A DNA stretch of 64,000 bases, from assembly GCF_004359215.1 (NCBI RefSeq), contig NC_090610.1:12676199-12740198 (forward strand), written 5' to 3'. A program made the position numbers and the translations under genes. The stretch comes from Bremia lactucae. Lineage: Eukaryota; Oomycota; Peronosporomycetes; Peronosporales; Peronosporaceae. This document shows positions 31,837-43,280 of the stretch, one piece after another (within the stretch, counting starts at the first letter, position 1; every line of letters begins with the position of its first letter). Under the pieces are notes generated by a model. That model ran no database searches. It worked only from the letters and a program-made list of their open reading frames with translations, and was not told the origin of the DNA.

Positions 31837-34059
31837 ATGGTTGCTTATGCTTTTTCTGACGACTCAGGGTCTCACCAGCCCATGTTCGACCTTGTGGCCT
31901 TGGAAAAGATTGAACAAGAGGAGCGTAATGAGCGTGAGACCCAAATGCGTAAGGAAGCCCCCGTCCAAGCAGAGGCTACGGGAGAAAAAATCGCAAAGCT
32001 TGATTCGCTTCTGGAGAAGGCTAGCTTGTACTCGAGTTTTCTATTTTCCAACATGGAAAGTGCTGCGACCGTGGGTGACGGTGTCAAGATTGAGGAGGAA
32101 AAGGAGCTCGGTAGAAAAGGCAAGCGGACTCGTGGCAAAGTAGCGTCTCAGAAAGTGTATAAGAAGCCAAAACAGGGCGTTGAGAAACTGCGCGAAGTGC
32201 AGGAGGACACGTCTTTAGACACGCGTCAGCAACCGACGAGAGTGAAGCTTGACCAGCCTGCGTTTCTCACTGGTGGGACGCTGCGCGACTACCAGCTCGA
32301 GGGCATTCGATGGCTCTGCAATTTGTTTGAAAATGGCTTGAATGGTATACTAGCTGATGAAATGGGTCTGGGGAAAACGATCCAAGTGATTGGGCTTTTA
32401 ACTCATTTAAAGGCGCTTGGCGTTCGAGGACCTCACCTTATTGTCGCTCCCTTGTCGACGCTGATGAATTGGGCGACAGAGTTTCACAAATGGTCGCCTC
32501 ATACGCCGGTGATTATCTATCACGGCACAAAGAACGAACGAAAAGAGATGCGCAGGAACGCGCTTCACCCTCAGAAGAAAAGCGACATGGACTTTCCTGT
32601 CGTCATTTCGTCGTATGAAGTGATGCTGTCGGATGCAAAGACGTTTGCAGCGTCGGGTTTTGTGTGGAAATACATGGTCATTGATGAAGGCCATCGTCTG
32701 AAAAATATGGAGTGTAAGCTTGTGCGCGAGCTGAAGCGTGGACGGTCCGAGAACAGATTGCTACTGACTGGTACGCCGCTGCAGAACAACCTCACAGAAC
32801 TATGGTCACTGCTCAACTTCATTCTTCCCGATGTATTTGATGACTTGGAGCTCTTTGAGAGCTGGTTTACATTCACACCTGATGCTGCTGCCACGGCTGC
32901 TGCCACGGGTGAATCAGTAGCAGAGCAAGACGTGCTTCAGGGCGAGAAAAAGGTCGAAGTCATTGCCAAGCTGCATGAAATTCTTCGACCGTTTCTTCTT
33001 CGGCGCTTAAAAAGAGATGTGGTGGACGAGATGGTCTCTAAGACTGAGATATTTGTTTACTGCCCCATGACCACAAGGCAACGGGAGTACTACGGGATGA
33101 TACGCGATGGTACCCTTGCGAAGGCAATGCAAGAAAAATACGGCAAATTTAAAGCGCAACAGGCGTTCAAGACAACGACTTTGCGAAATAAAATGATCCA
33201 AATGCGCAAGTGCTGTCTTCATCCGTATCTGTTTGACGAGCCACTGACGGCAAGTGGTGACGTTATTACGGATGAAAAGATTGTCGAAGCATCGGGGAAG
33301 CTAAAAATTTTGGATCAGATGCTCTGTCAGCTAAAGCGTAAAGGGCACAAAGTACTAATCTTTAGCCAAATGACTCGGATGTTGGATATTTTAGAGGACT
33401 ATCTTTGCATGCGGAAATACAGCTACTGCAGACTTGACGGTAGCACTAAATTGGTGGATCGTGTTGACCAGATGGAAAAGTTTAATAAGGTGTCTGCTGG
33501 GGTAACCTCTGCAAACGATGAGAACAATGTATTCGTATTTATGCTGTCGACGCGCGCTGGTGGCCTCGGAATCAATCTAATCGCAGCCGATACCGTTATT
33601 TTCTACGACTCAGACTGGAATCCTCAGCAAGACAATCAGGCCATGGATCGTTGCCATCGAATTGGTCAAAAGAACGAGATCATCGTGTACCGTCTTGTGA
33701 CTGAAAATTCGTTTGAAGATCGTATGACGCAGCGAGCTTTCGAAAAGCGAAAACTTGAGCGCGTTGTCATCCAGCGCGGAGGATTTAAGGAGCGAACGAC
33801 TCCAGCCGAAAGTGCCAAAATGACACATTCAGAACTAGAGGATCTTTTAAAAGACGATATCGAAATTCGTCAGGGGATTGAGAGCGGCGGCATTACAGAT
33901 GAAGAGCTCAATCACATTCTGGACAGAAAGTTAGTCGTAAAAAGCTTTGTGAAGTCCAAACATGACAACGTGGCAAAATCGTCGGATGTAATTTTACGAA
34001 AGGGCAAAGGGTATGAAGTAGTTAGCAATACACCTACAGCCATGGAAAGCTTTGCGTGA
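31837..34059 (+). CDS. SNF2-family chromatin remodeller, LSH/HELLS/DDM1-like
   Basis: Complete 740-aa frame from ATG 31837 (an in-frame GTG one codon earlier is not needed). Motif I DEMGLGKT lies at 175-182 (numbered from the preceding GTG), the DEGH box at 284-287, then LLTGTPLQNN, and the second helicase lobe from about 489 (KVLIFSQMTRMLDILEDYL) to MDRCHRIGQKNEI near 604-614. The N-terminal LLEKASLYSSFL segment and the overall size match the LSH/DDM1 subfamily rather than ISWI or CHD, and no SANT, HAND or chromodomain is present. In plants and animals this family supports DNA or histone silencing of transposons through nucleosome sliding. Oomycete role is inference. Confidence 0.92.
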   Translation: MVAYAFSDDSGSHQPMFDLVALEKIEQEERNERETQMRKEAPVQAEATGEKIAKLDSLLEKASLYSSFLFSNMESAATVGDGVKIEEEKELGRKGKRTRGKVASQKVYKKPKQGVEKLREVQEDTSLDTRQQPTRVKLDQPAFLTGGTLRDYQLEGIRWLCNLFENGLNGILADEMGLGKTIQVIGLLTHLKALGVRGPHLIVAPLSTLMNWATEFHKWSPHTPVIIYHGTKNERKEMRRNALHPQKKSDMDFPVVISSYEVMLSDAKTFAASGFVWKYMVIDEGHRLKNMECKLVRELKRGRSENRLLLTGTPLQNNLTELWSLLNFILPDVFDDLELFESWFTFTPDAAATAAATGESVAEQDVLQGEKKVEVIAKLHEILRPFLLRRLKRDVVDEMVSKTEIFVYCPMTTRQREYYGMIRDGTLAKAMQEKYGKFKAQQAFKTTTLRNKMIQMRKCCLHPYLFDEPLTASGDVITDEKIVEASGKLKILDQMLCQLKRKGHKVLIFSQMTRMLDILEDYLCMRKYSYCRLDGSTKLVDRVDQMEKFNKVSAGVTSANDENNVFVFMLSTRAGGLGINLIAADTVIFYDSDWNPQQDNQAMDRCHRIGQKNEIIVYRLVTENSFEDRMTQRAFEKRKLERVVIQRGGFKERTTPAESAKMTHSELEDLLKDDIEIRQGIESGGITDEELNHILDRKLVVKSFVKSKHDNVAKSSDVILRKGKGYEVVSNTPTAMESFA

Positions 34060-35289
34060 AATGATTTCTGCCGATATCAATACAAGCTTTAATTCTCGCC
34101 AACCACTGAGGTTACCGCTCAAGTGTCACCTGTGCTTTAAAGTTTAACGCACTTGAAAAAGTCGCCAACCAATAGAAACTGAAGGATGATGAATTCACTC
34201 CCTATTTTCGTTTCAATTCTAATAGGTAATGCCGGTAAATAAGTAAAGGGTGTTGAAGCTGTATTTACAGTCAGTAAGCAACTCTTCTGCTTTTGGTTGT
34301 CAACTAACCAAAAGTTCACCTAACAGCATTCCATCATAGGTAGCCTTTACCTTCCAACTTTTAATTACAGATGCCTGACGGAGGCAATTGCATTTATTAT
34401 TTGGATTTGCTTGCTGCGGAGGACAGGCATATCGCACGCTTGCCGAATGAAGAGTTCATTTTTTTAATTTGTTTTTCTTCAACCAAGTCGCAACAAAAAC
34501 CACGATGATTTTCAGCAAGTCAGCGATTGCCTTATGCATAGCAAGTGTGATACAACACATATAATGGTTGTGTGCCTGCTAACAAAGGCAACTCATACGC
34601 GACCGCTACTGTGACTACATCCAAAGGGACCTGCCGTCTCTGCGCGCGTAAGCGCTCATTCATGGTCTCTCCATTGTTCCGATACCAGGGACAATTCTCT
34701 TATCATTCTCGTCACGTCTTTTCTTCAAATACCAGTCGCGTTCATTTGTTGCATATTGTAATTGGTAGTGCGTTGTGTAAATCCATATCATGTTGCAATT
34801 CGTTTTAGGAAGTTCTACAGTTTAAGACGGTCGTACGTTCTTAGTATCGACGCGTCGGTCCACCAGAGCGTCAGGTAGCGGACCAATCCGCCACGACTTA
34901 TCCTCTCGAAACGTGCGCGTCGGCTAAAAAAACATGGCATCGCCCATGTTTTTAAGCGTTGCAAAATGTCAATCAAGGCGTATGGATATCAACATCTCAC
35001 TTTTAATCACAAACCGTAAAAACAATATACTATTCCTCTCCAAAATCTGCTTCACATCGTCCAGAAGATATAGCCGCTAATTCTTATAGCGCAGCAGGCA
35101 GCAGAAGCCGCATTGTAGGCTTGGTCGGTACATGAATGGGTTTGCGGCGGTGCGTTAACATCAGTAGTCAATTGAGAAGATGCTGGCGACGCTTGTATCT
35201 AAGCATTTATTGCGATCCATGTTCAAATTTGATACCGTTACTTTATGAAATTTCTATTGTGACCACTAAAAATTATTGCTATTGCTCGC
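34060..35289. other. Intergenic region between remodeller and coilin
   Basis: 1.2 kb without a supportable gene. It includes an AACATGG...CCATGTT hairpin flanked by A and T runs at about 34925-34955. No LTR sequence recognised. Confidence 0.4.
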
Positions 35290-36994
35290 ATGGATGTACG
35301 TGTCCGACTCGTTTTCGCGGACGAGGTCGGGCGTCACCTGCAGCGACGCTGTGGATTTACTTCATGCTGGTACCTTATTCCGTCTGATCTAAAGCTCGTC
35401 GGTGATCTGTCTTTGACGGTATTACGTGAATTTGAATTGCGTAAGAGATGCCCTAACGGGTTGGAGCTGCGTCTGGAGAACTCTCCCTTGTTAGCAACGC
35501 AGAGTATCCGTATCGTACGGGACAGCGATACCATTTCTATCCATTGTCCACTTTGTGAGCATGATAAGACACGTGCTGCATGCTTTTCGAAATGCGGAGT
35601 GAAGACTTCAAGGAAACAAAAGAAGACCGAGGGCGTAAAGAGGAAGTCAAAGCACCGTCAGCAGCGGAATGTATTGGCGAAAGTGGTGGATAGTAATTGT
35701 ATGAACTTTGGTGAGAGCCGTGAGGTGGCTACTGTGAAAGGTATGAGAGTCCCTCGTTCAAGCTCAAGTAGCGATAGTGACAGTAGCAGTGGCTGCTCTA
35801 GCGAGAGTACAAATAGCAATGGCTGCTCTAGCAAGAGTACAAGTCGCAACTTTATAAAAGAAGATGCTCCCATACAACACGATTTGAACCATTCGCAAGC
35901 TGTGCGGCAAGCAAGGCACACTGAATCTGTAGATTTGACGTCACAAAGCGTCGTTCGGAAGTTGGAAGAACCGAAGAAGAACAAGAAAAAAACACGAAGG
36001 AGACGTCAGCGACTACAACAACGAAATGCGGGGAGGGTACGTAATAGCAAACAGGAAAACAAAGGTGATGCTGCAAATCAAATGTCTAGACACCAAAGTG
36101 CGTTCTTGAGGCAAGAAGCCGTGGCAACTTCTTCGAATCAAGCAACTGAGGAAGTGTTACAAAGGGGAAATAATTTTGCCAACCCTCGAGGTTACCCGCG
36201 AGCCAAAGCACACATTCTTTTTGACGAAGATACTGGCGATCAAGTTGTTAAGCACAATGAAAGCGAGTGGGATGCTAGGAACTATACATGGGTTTCTCGA
36301 AAGTTGCCAGCCTCAGAATTGGCGAAATACGGCCCTGCATCGTCGGATAATACTCAACGAGACCTATCTGATAGCATTCACCATACTGCATCAAGTAATG
36401 ATATCAGTGAACGAGATGAAGACGTTACATACTCGACAATTGGACGTAAAAGAAAGGAATATGGCAATTATGAAGAACGGTGGAAGCGATCGTACGAAAT
36501 TGTGGCTAGTGTACAGGACAAGGCGCCTGAAGACTCACGCTACTCAGACTCGGTACGCCTAATTTGCGAAGAATTTATGCTGAATAATAAGCCTAATCGC
36601 TGTTTTCGAAACGTGCCGTGACCAGAAGCTCACTAAAGCTTTAGCTTTATACCCGAATATTCCTGTTGCTTCCCCTCGCTTTGCGATTAAGGATATAATC
36701 GCATTTAAAACACTCACGCTGTGTCTTGAAACATGTCAACCTGTCCTCAGTGAGTGGAAATGCGGGCAGATACAGGCTATGGATGCGCCCTGTGGTACTA
36801 TAGAGCTATCAAATTGGGATGTTGCATACAAGGATAACACTGTAGACTTTTGCAAGTCTCCTTGTGGTGAACTTTACAGCATACAGACCATCGAAATTGC
36901 TGAGCTGCGCATTTTAAGTGGTCCTAGCTGCACTGCACTGCAGTCAGATAGTCAAGACAAGGAGCTCGAAATTGTGGCTTTGACTAAAGCATGA
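35290..36994 (+). pseudogene. Coilin, frameshifted near 36603
   Basis: The first frame (35290-36621) starts MDVRVRLVF and contains the coilin N-terminal self-association domain (residues 1-about 90, with LIPSDLKLVGDL and LELRLENSPLL). A Ser-rich stretch, Lys/Arg-rich segments and a KKNKKKTRRRR block follow. It ends soon after the CRFRN reading. The second frame, from about 36603, encodes VFETCRDQKLTKALALYP, then the C-terminal atypical Tudor-like domain (PVASPRFAIKD...EWKCGQIQAMD) to the stop at 36994. A single-base indel at a TTTT run would join them. Coilin scaffolds Cajal bodies and snRNP/scaRNA biogenesis. The shift could be a sequencing error or a real lesion. No intron with proper ends fits. 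Confidence 0.8.
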
Positions 36995-37376
36995 TAGTTT
37001 TACACACATACTGTTCACGAGTATAATGACAGACATCACAAAAATGGTGCTCGACGCATTCAAAATCGCAAACTCGTTGGTCTGTTACAATAAGTGTGTT
37101 TCTTAGTATGCATCCAAAACTCCCTCGTGATATTCTGGAAATGTAGGCCAGATTTTTTTAGTTTCGCTCATCGATCGCTTAAAACTCAATCTCTCGTCGA
37201 AATTGCCGAGTCTTCAATGACTTTGCTTTATGTACACAAATATCAAATGATGCCACAAACCTCAATCATTGTGCTGATGAATGTACATTGAAATACGAGA
37301 GCTATAAATTTTCCCGGACCTTAAGCTTATAGCAAGCTTTTAGCTGCTATGTCACACACCCGTTAAGTACACTTAA
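36995..37376. other. Spacer between coilin and element 3
   Basis: 380 bp without a gene. An inverted repeat (GTCACACACCCG ... CGGGGTGTGAC) spans the LTR edge at about 37351-37391. Confidence 0.4.
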
Positions 37377-37655
37377 TGTAGCGGGGTGTGACGTTACATG
37401 AAATTAACACTTGAAGGTTGTTAATTAATATATTTATCTAAAAGGTAGATAATATTTGGAAATTATTACTTTGCGTAATTATATTCGGAAAGCTTATCCA
37501 TTGGCAGATATAGGCCATTATCTACTTTCTCCGTAGCCCAGTCAGCGCTGGACGCGCGCAAAGACAGATAAGACTTTGCTACATGTTTTATATTAATTGA
37601 TAATTAAGTTAGTATTTAATAGATAGAAACAGAAGAACTTAATTATGTTAATTAC
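37377..37655 (+). repeat. 5' LTR of element 3 (3'-truncated)
   Basis: Begins TGTAGCGGGGTGTGACGTTACATG and follows the family LTR to about 37655, where it joins protease sequence (CCTGGCGATGAGG). Confidence 0.85.
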
Positions 37656-37659
37656 CTGG

Positions 37660-38130
37660 CGATGAGGTATCCCTCATCACCTTAAAGTGATAATTTGTCA
37701 CTAAGAGCCCTAGTGGACTGTGGAACGTCAAATAACATTATTTGTCGCCAGTCGCTAGAGGGTCGAAGGCTCGTATATGTTGAGCGCGACATCCCTCCAA
37801 CGAGGATGACGGTGCGTCTAGCGACAGGCGCATCGATAACAGTAATGGAACGCGTAGTGAAATTTACTACACGTTAAAATGCTTACAGCACTATGATAAT
37901 TTTATCATACTGGATTTACTGGATTTGGTTGACAAATTGGATGTCATCCTAGGTCTATCTTGGTTCAGAAAATATGAGCCGAGGATCAGCTGGCAGCATC
38001 GATTCGTAAAGATGCCCGCCACTTGTTCATCAGATAGCCATCTGACGAACGTCTTGGAGCGTCCACAAGCGTGTGAATGTACTACGAGTGAGTGCCGTGG
38101 CCTCAATTGTAGTACGTCGTTAGTATGACT
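37660..38130 (+). pseudogene. Retropepsin domain of element 3
   Basis: The active site reads ALVDCGTSNNII, and the downstream block reads VILGLSWFRKYEPRISW. Frames are broken between them. The DCG in place of DSG or DTG is shared with element 1. Confidence 0.75.
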
Positions 38131-38679
38131 GCACAAGATCACAGTGTGAATTACTAATCACCCTGTGGAGTCAGCTGCCAGCGGCTGTGTGAATGCACAG
38201 GCAGCGCCGCAGGTCCACCACTCGAAGAAGTCGAGTGAATTGAGACATGAATGAACGCCTAGCGGGCGACATTCAAGGTGTATACCGGTTGCCCCAAAGG
38301 GACAACACGATGATCCTAGGTCGAGTAGAGAGTCGACCGTAGATGACCCGACTATGATAGCGCAATCACGCTCGGAAGACGTTGAGGGAACAAGTCCTCA
38401 CGTACTCGAGGATAAATCTTTTCAAATAGTTGAAGTAACTAGACTTCAAGATCCCTAGAGATTACTCCCTCGGCAGCCTGTGCATAAATCCCAGGAAGAA
38501 ACCGAGACATTAAATTTCTTGGTTAATAACGGTTCAAGATTAGGCGCTTATACTCTTGATCTGTCTGCGCCTCCGAAGTTAACTTCGGAGATAACTCAAT
38601 TACCAACCCTAGAACCTAATGGTTCTTTTGAGATCTGCATGGTGGTAGAATCAAGCAGATCTGCGTACTAGACACAGCC

Positions 38680-39658
38680 ATGGACGGAAAAACGGACGTG
38701 AAAGTTCATAAAACTCACGTCCGTCTGGTTCTTACACTTATGCGAAAGAATAAGTTGTACGCAAATCTTAAAAAGTGTATATTCGCTGCAAGCAAAATAC
38801 CACTTCTTGGGTGCATCGTCGGAAAAAACGGCGTGCGCCCTGATCCCGAAAAGATCAAGTTAATTACGGTCTGGCCAGTTCCAGCCGATTTCAAGGGACT
38901 TAGAAAGTTTCTTGGGCTAGCGGAGTACTTACACAAGTACTCTCGCAATTATGCCGAGATGACATTTCATCTCTCTCGTCTCTTAAAAAGACGAGAAGTG
39001 GTTATGGAGCGCTGATTGTCAGCGTTCCTTTGAAGGTATCAAGCAAAGCTTGATGCAATCGCCTATCTTGGCGATTGCAGATCAAGACAGACCATTTCAT
39101 GTGGTCTGTGACGCCAGCGAACTCGCAATCGGCTGCGCGTTAATGCAATACGATACAGATGGCGCGGAGCCCGTCGTCTATTACCAATGGCGTCAGCTGC
39201 AACCAACTGATCGCAATTTTTCAGTGCATGACAAGGAACTCCTTGCCATGAAATATGCACTGGCAAAGTTTAGGGTCTATTTCCTCGGAGATTGACCGTT
39301 CATCGTATATACGGACCATGCGTCATTACGCACGGCCGTAAAGAGCCCACACTTCTCGCAAAGAATGGCAAGGTTGCCATCCTTCTTCGCGGAGTATAAT
39401 TTCTCCGTGGAATATAAACCAGGACGACTTAACGTCGTCGCTGATGCGTTATCACGCCAACCTTATTTCGAACCGGCTGCGCATTCCAACAGTGAAAATA
39501 ATCCCACTGTTGTAACGCTTATCTCAAGTGATCCGTCGTCAATCTTGTGTGATGACATAAAGAATGCCTACACCGAAGATAAGGACCTTCTATGTTTAAT
39601 GGATCATCTAATGAATCCATCTAATAAATCTTATAAAGATTTACTGGTTTTATATTGA
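38680..39658 (+). pseudogene. RT thumb and RNase H of element 3
   Basis: The frame from 38680 (AMDGKTDVKVHKTHVRLVL) enters the RT thumb after a deletion. It continues with LGCIVGKNGVRPDPEKI and KFLGLAEYLHKYSRNY to 39015. RNase H follows in two frames (39050-39295 with DASELAIGCALMQYD, and 39365-39658 with YKPGRLNVVADALSRQP). Confidence 0.85.
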
Positions 39659-39961
39659 TCGTCATTTGATCGATACACAACACGCAACGGCTTATTGTAT
39701 TACACAGCCGTTGCCGGCGACACTCCACGTGTCGTCGTCCCAACTCACAATGGTTTGCGCTTGCGCATCATGAATGAGTGTCACGATGCACCAACAAGTG
39801 GGCATCGTGGACGTGAGAAGGCTTACCTCACAGTAAGTCGCGACTTTTCTGGCCCCGCCCCCGGTACATCTCTGTACCTGACTCAGAGCCGAGGGCTCGC
39901 CTCTGACTTTAAATGTGAAGACATTTGAGGGACAAGGTCATGACCCTCCTAGTGGACTCGG

Positions 39962-40568
39962 GTGCATCACAAAAAGTATCAGTTCGTGCGCAAGTACAAC
40001 TGTGCTTGCGAGGTATCTCAAAGGGTGAAGCCTAGTCCTTCATCCCGTGCACCTCTCCAACCTCTCCCACTTCCGGCAGAGTGTTGGCAGTCCGTATCTA
40101 TGGACTTCTTCTTCGGATTTCCCAAAGACGATCATAAAAACAATGGAATCCTTATTTATGTAGACAGATTCAGCAAGATGGTACATAATGATGCAGTGCC
40201 AGAGTCGATTACGGCTCCGGGTTGTGCCCGTATCTTTATCGACACGGCATTCAAACTCCATGGGTTAGCCCGAGAACTGGTCTCGGATAACGATTCACGG
40301 TTCACGTGGGAATTTTGGCAATCCGTGTTGCGATCTCTCGGAACACGGCTGACTATGTCAACATTTGACCACCCAGACGGATGGTCAAACAGAACGCGTA
40401 AATCGCGTACTCGAAGAGATACTTCGAGGTTACGTCCAATCGTATCCGAATTGGAGCGAGTTTTTACCGATGGTCAAGTTCGCCATCAATAATTCGGTGC
40501 ATGCGTCTACATCGCATACACGGTTTTTCGTCAATGGCTTACGTCATCCACGTATACCCACCCAATAA
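39962..40568 (+). pseudogene. Integrase of element 3 (frameshifted, catalytic residues kept)
   Basis: The core keeps the first Asp (SMDFFFGFP) and second Asp (VSDNDSRF). A frameshift near 40378 moves the third part (GQTERVNRVLEEILRGY, with the Glu) to the frame 40365-40568. The triad is intact in sequence, unlike in element 1, but one frame no longer encodes it. Confidence 0.87.
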
Positions 40569-40904
40569 GAGGGATCCTCTAGTTTAAGGGGGGTGGACTC
40601 GCACGAGCAAAACCATTCCTGGCTCATGCTCATCACGCGTCGAAATTAACAGCGACGCGAGTGATGGCGATGTCGAAGAAATCGGCATCGAAGATGAGAA
40701 AGATCTCATGGCAGTGCGCACAAAGCGTACTTAAAAAACAAAATAAATGAGTCAGCAGAAGAATTTCTGCTCACTCGAGAATCAGTAATCCGTTTCGTTC
40801 AGTATTCCATTGCCAACGTTGTGGACCGACAGAAACGGAATGCAGACAAACATGGAAGAGCAAATGTTCATTCATTTAAAAATTAGTGCTCTAGTGGTAC
40901 TCTC

Positions 40905-41620
40905 TACGGTAAACTTGCCTAAGCGTGTTGTCACTAATGTGGGTAGCAGTAAACTACTTCCCAAGTTCATTGGGCCATTCCGTGTACTGCATCGCAGAGG
41001 CAACGCGTACACAATAGAATTGCATCGTAGGATGCGAACGCATCCTACATTTCTCGTTGGTCGGCTCCGTTCATACCATCAGTACGCGGCTTCTTCCGAT
41101 GACTGATTTGACCACCCTTTTCAAGAATCCTTAAAAGATTCTTGTGATCGCGAACCAGATTCTCATGTTGAATCTGGAGATCTCATGCGGGTTCCGAAAA
41201 AAAATCCTCGAAACCGCGACGAGCGGAAGACAGCTCATCACAAAGAGCGTGATATTTCCATTCGTACACCAACATGGAAAACGCACTCTTCGAATGGTCT
41301 TCCAATCGTTCGATAAGGTGAGCCTGCACCATCTGCTCTAACGAGTGACGCTTAGCGCGCTCGTGATCAAGTCCTTCCTTCAAATCATGGAGGAAGTGAT
41401 CGATTTTGTCAATCTTCGACTCTTGGTCCGACACATGGCTCGGACTTAATTTTCTCTTCTCCGCCACAACCCTTGGTGGATTACCACGGTGGTCAACGTT
41501 TCCTTGTGGAAGGTATTCAAAATCAACGTGATGTGAAGGGGCAGCGAACGAGTTATCTTGTTCGCTCGGTTATCGACCTTCACATGACAGCTGGGAGCCT
41601 CGTTCCTAGCTGATTGTTGA
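40905..41620 (+). pseudogene. Integrase tail, linker and chromodomain of element 3
   Basis: The integrase tail (PKFIGPFRVLHRRGNAYTIEL, then RRMRTHPTFLVGRLRSYHQY) ends near 41103. A hydrophilic linker follows. The chromodomain near 41490-41600 (GQRFLVE-like, then TSYLVR) has frameshifts. The linker is opposite the antisense frame at 41183-41467. Confidence 0.7.
41183..41467 (-). other. Antisense coiled-coil-like frame (element 3)
   Basis: Uninterrupted 94-codon minus-strand frame. The first codon is GTG, with no nearby ATG. It aligns with 13950-13447 of element 1. Content is strongly helical and charged (ESKIDKIDHFLHDLKEGLDH, then SLEQMVQAHLIERLEDHSK), with heptad-like Leu/Ile spacing. It ends after an A8 run at 41198-41205 on the plus strand that shifts the frame relative to element 1, where the helix-like sequence continues. 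Confidence 0.4.
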
Positions 41621-42248
41621 CGTTGAGGACCTTGTCCGTCAGTATAACGAGACCTATCCGATAGATCAGAAGGTCCATTGGAAAATACGCGCCCCTGGCG
41701 CGTGTAAATCGATTGCAAAACGTCGATCGCATCGCGCAAACCGATAGAGATGCGAGCCCTTCCCCAGGGCGAAGACAGGGAATAGACATCCCCTTTTACA
41801 CGCTTCGAGTTGTCAACACAACACGGACAGGGATCACCCCACGTGAGGCACGGAAGTTTTGCCTCACGTGACAACCGATGCAATTTATACCTTGCACCGG
41901 CCGGAGTTCGCTCTCAAACTTGACGCAAATCGCGTTAAGTGTTTAAAGCCAGGTTTCGCTGCCAATGTCTTTGACATGCGAATGAACGCGCTCCAGGCTT
42001 GCATAAGCGAGACTTTATCTCGCTTCTTGTTGCCACTATACTATTGATTCTTAAAAGAAGCATCGAGATAAAAATCTTCCTCAGCGCGAAAGTACTTCGC
42101 GCTGGGATCAAGGCCATGTAGCTTTGTCGCAATTAATAGGGATATTTATTGTGACGAGTAGTCTCTCCAGACAAGCTATTGATTAAAATTAGTTGTTCGG
42201 GCAAAAGCCACGGCTGGGCAAGACGAGACATTTATTGTCTACGATCCC

Positions 42249-42730
42249 CTAAGTGGAACCCACTGAAGAAGAAGTACCACATGAACTTTTCTTACGATGG
42301 CTTACGCCATCGTCATCACCACGCACGGAAATATGTGCGGGTGACGGCACGGGGGACGGTACCGGCGATGAGGAATCATCTTCATCGTCGGAACCGAACA
42401 TACTGTAGCGAATGCTATAAGCACGTCTACCTGAATGATCATCCTCATTCAAGACTCATTGTCAGCCGCCTGACGATGATCAGGCGACTGTTCTGTTCTC
42501 CCCGAGTCGGCCATTTCGTCCGACTCGCATTCGTAATCGATTTCCAAAGAGGGGTCGCATTCACGTGGTGTATCAACACGTGCACCCGCAACATTTAGAG
42601 TTGCGGGAGAAGATGACACTACGGCAGACGTTCCGTCTGCTGTTAGAGACAATTACACGTCTCCCGCGGCTGCATGAACCGCAGTCGAAGGCGCCGCACT
42701 ATTCGCATACCGCATGGACTTGTTAACCAT
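42249..42730 (-). pseudogene. Antisense ORF between chromodomain and 3' LTR (element 3 copy)
   Basis: Starts at an ATG (42730-42728; MVNKSMRYANSAAPS) 117 bp inside the 3' LTR boundary and ends at TAG 42251-42249. One in-frame TAA (near 42658) and one frameshift (near 42470) interrupt it. It contains VAGAR, TPRECDPSLEIDYECESDEMA, EQSPDHRQ, then FGSDDEDDSSSPVPSPVPSP and a Ser/Gly-rich end. It aligns with 15202-14726 of element 1 along its length. Function unknown. Confidence 0.6.
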
Positions 42731-42834
42731 GCGATAGAAATAAAAATGATGGTTCTGGCCAATCAACATCGTTTTTAATTAAGTGGTCGTATAGTGACCA
42801 CTCTACTCAATAAAAATCAGAATGATTGTCGTTT

Positions 42835-42846
42835 AAGGGAGGGTGA
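42835..42846 (+). promoter_or_regulatory. Polypurine tract of element 3
   Basis: AAGGGAGGGTGA directly before the 3' LTR, matching the tract of element 1. Confidence 0.7.
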
Positions 42847-43280
42847 TGTAAGGGGGTGTTTCGTTACATGAAATTAACACTTAAAGGTTGCTAACTAATT
42901 ATTATCTAAAAGGCAGATAATATTTGGAGAATATTACTTTGCGTAGTTATATTCTAAAAGCTATTTCATTGGTAGATATAGACCATTATATCTACTTTCT
43001 CCGCGGTCCAGTCAGCGCTGGACGCGCGCTAAGAGAAATACAGATAAGACTTTATACATGTTTTGTGTTAGTTCATAATTAAGTTAGTATTTAGTAGATA
43101 GAACAGAAGAACTTAATTATATTCATACAGTTTTTAAACAACCCTCTTTAAAGCAAGTTTTTTTAAGAGAGTCTTCCTCTGCATGTACCAGTGTACGTGA
43201 AGTGATGTGAGGCACAACTCGCACTGACGCGGACTATTGACTTGTACTGAAGCAGTACAAGTCAGTAGTGCCCCGTTATA
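42847..43280 (+). repeat. 3' LTR of element 3
   Basis: 434 bp from TGTAAGGGGGTGTTTCGTTACATG to CCCCGTTATA. The last bases differ by one from the family end CCCCGTTACA. Confidence 0.88.

Larger units (their letters stand above)
37377..43280 (+). mobile_element. Ty3/gypsy element 3 (5' internally deleted)
   Basis: Same family as element 1. The 5' LTR (37377-37655) joins directly to the protease, so the LTR end, PBS and gag have been deleted. Protease is at about 37660-38130. A second deletion near 38660 removes most of the RT fingers and palm, including YFDD. RT thumb and RNase H follow (38680-39640), integrase with one frameshift (39962-40568), integrase tail (40905-41105), chromodomain (about 41490-41600), antisense ORF (42249-42730, minus), polypurine tract and 3' LTR (42847-43280). 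Flanking 5-mers do not match, so no target duplication is supported. Confidence 0.9.
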
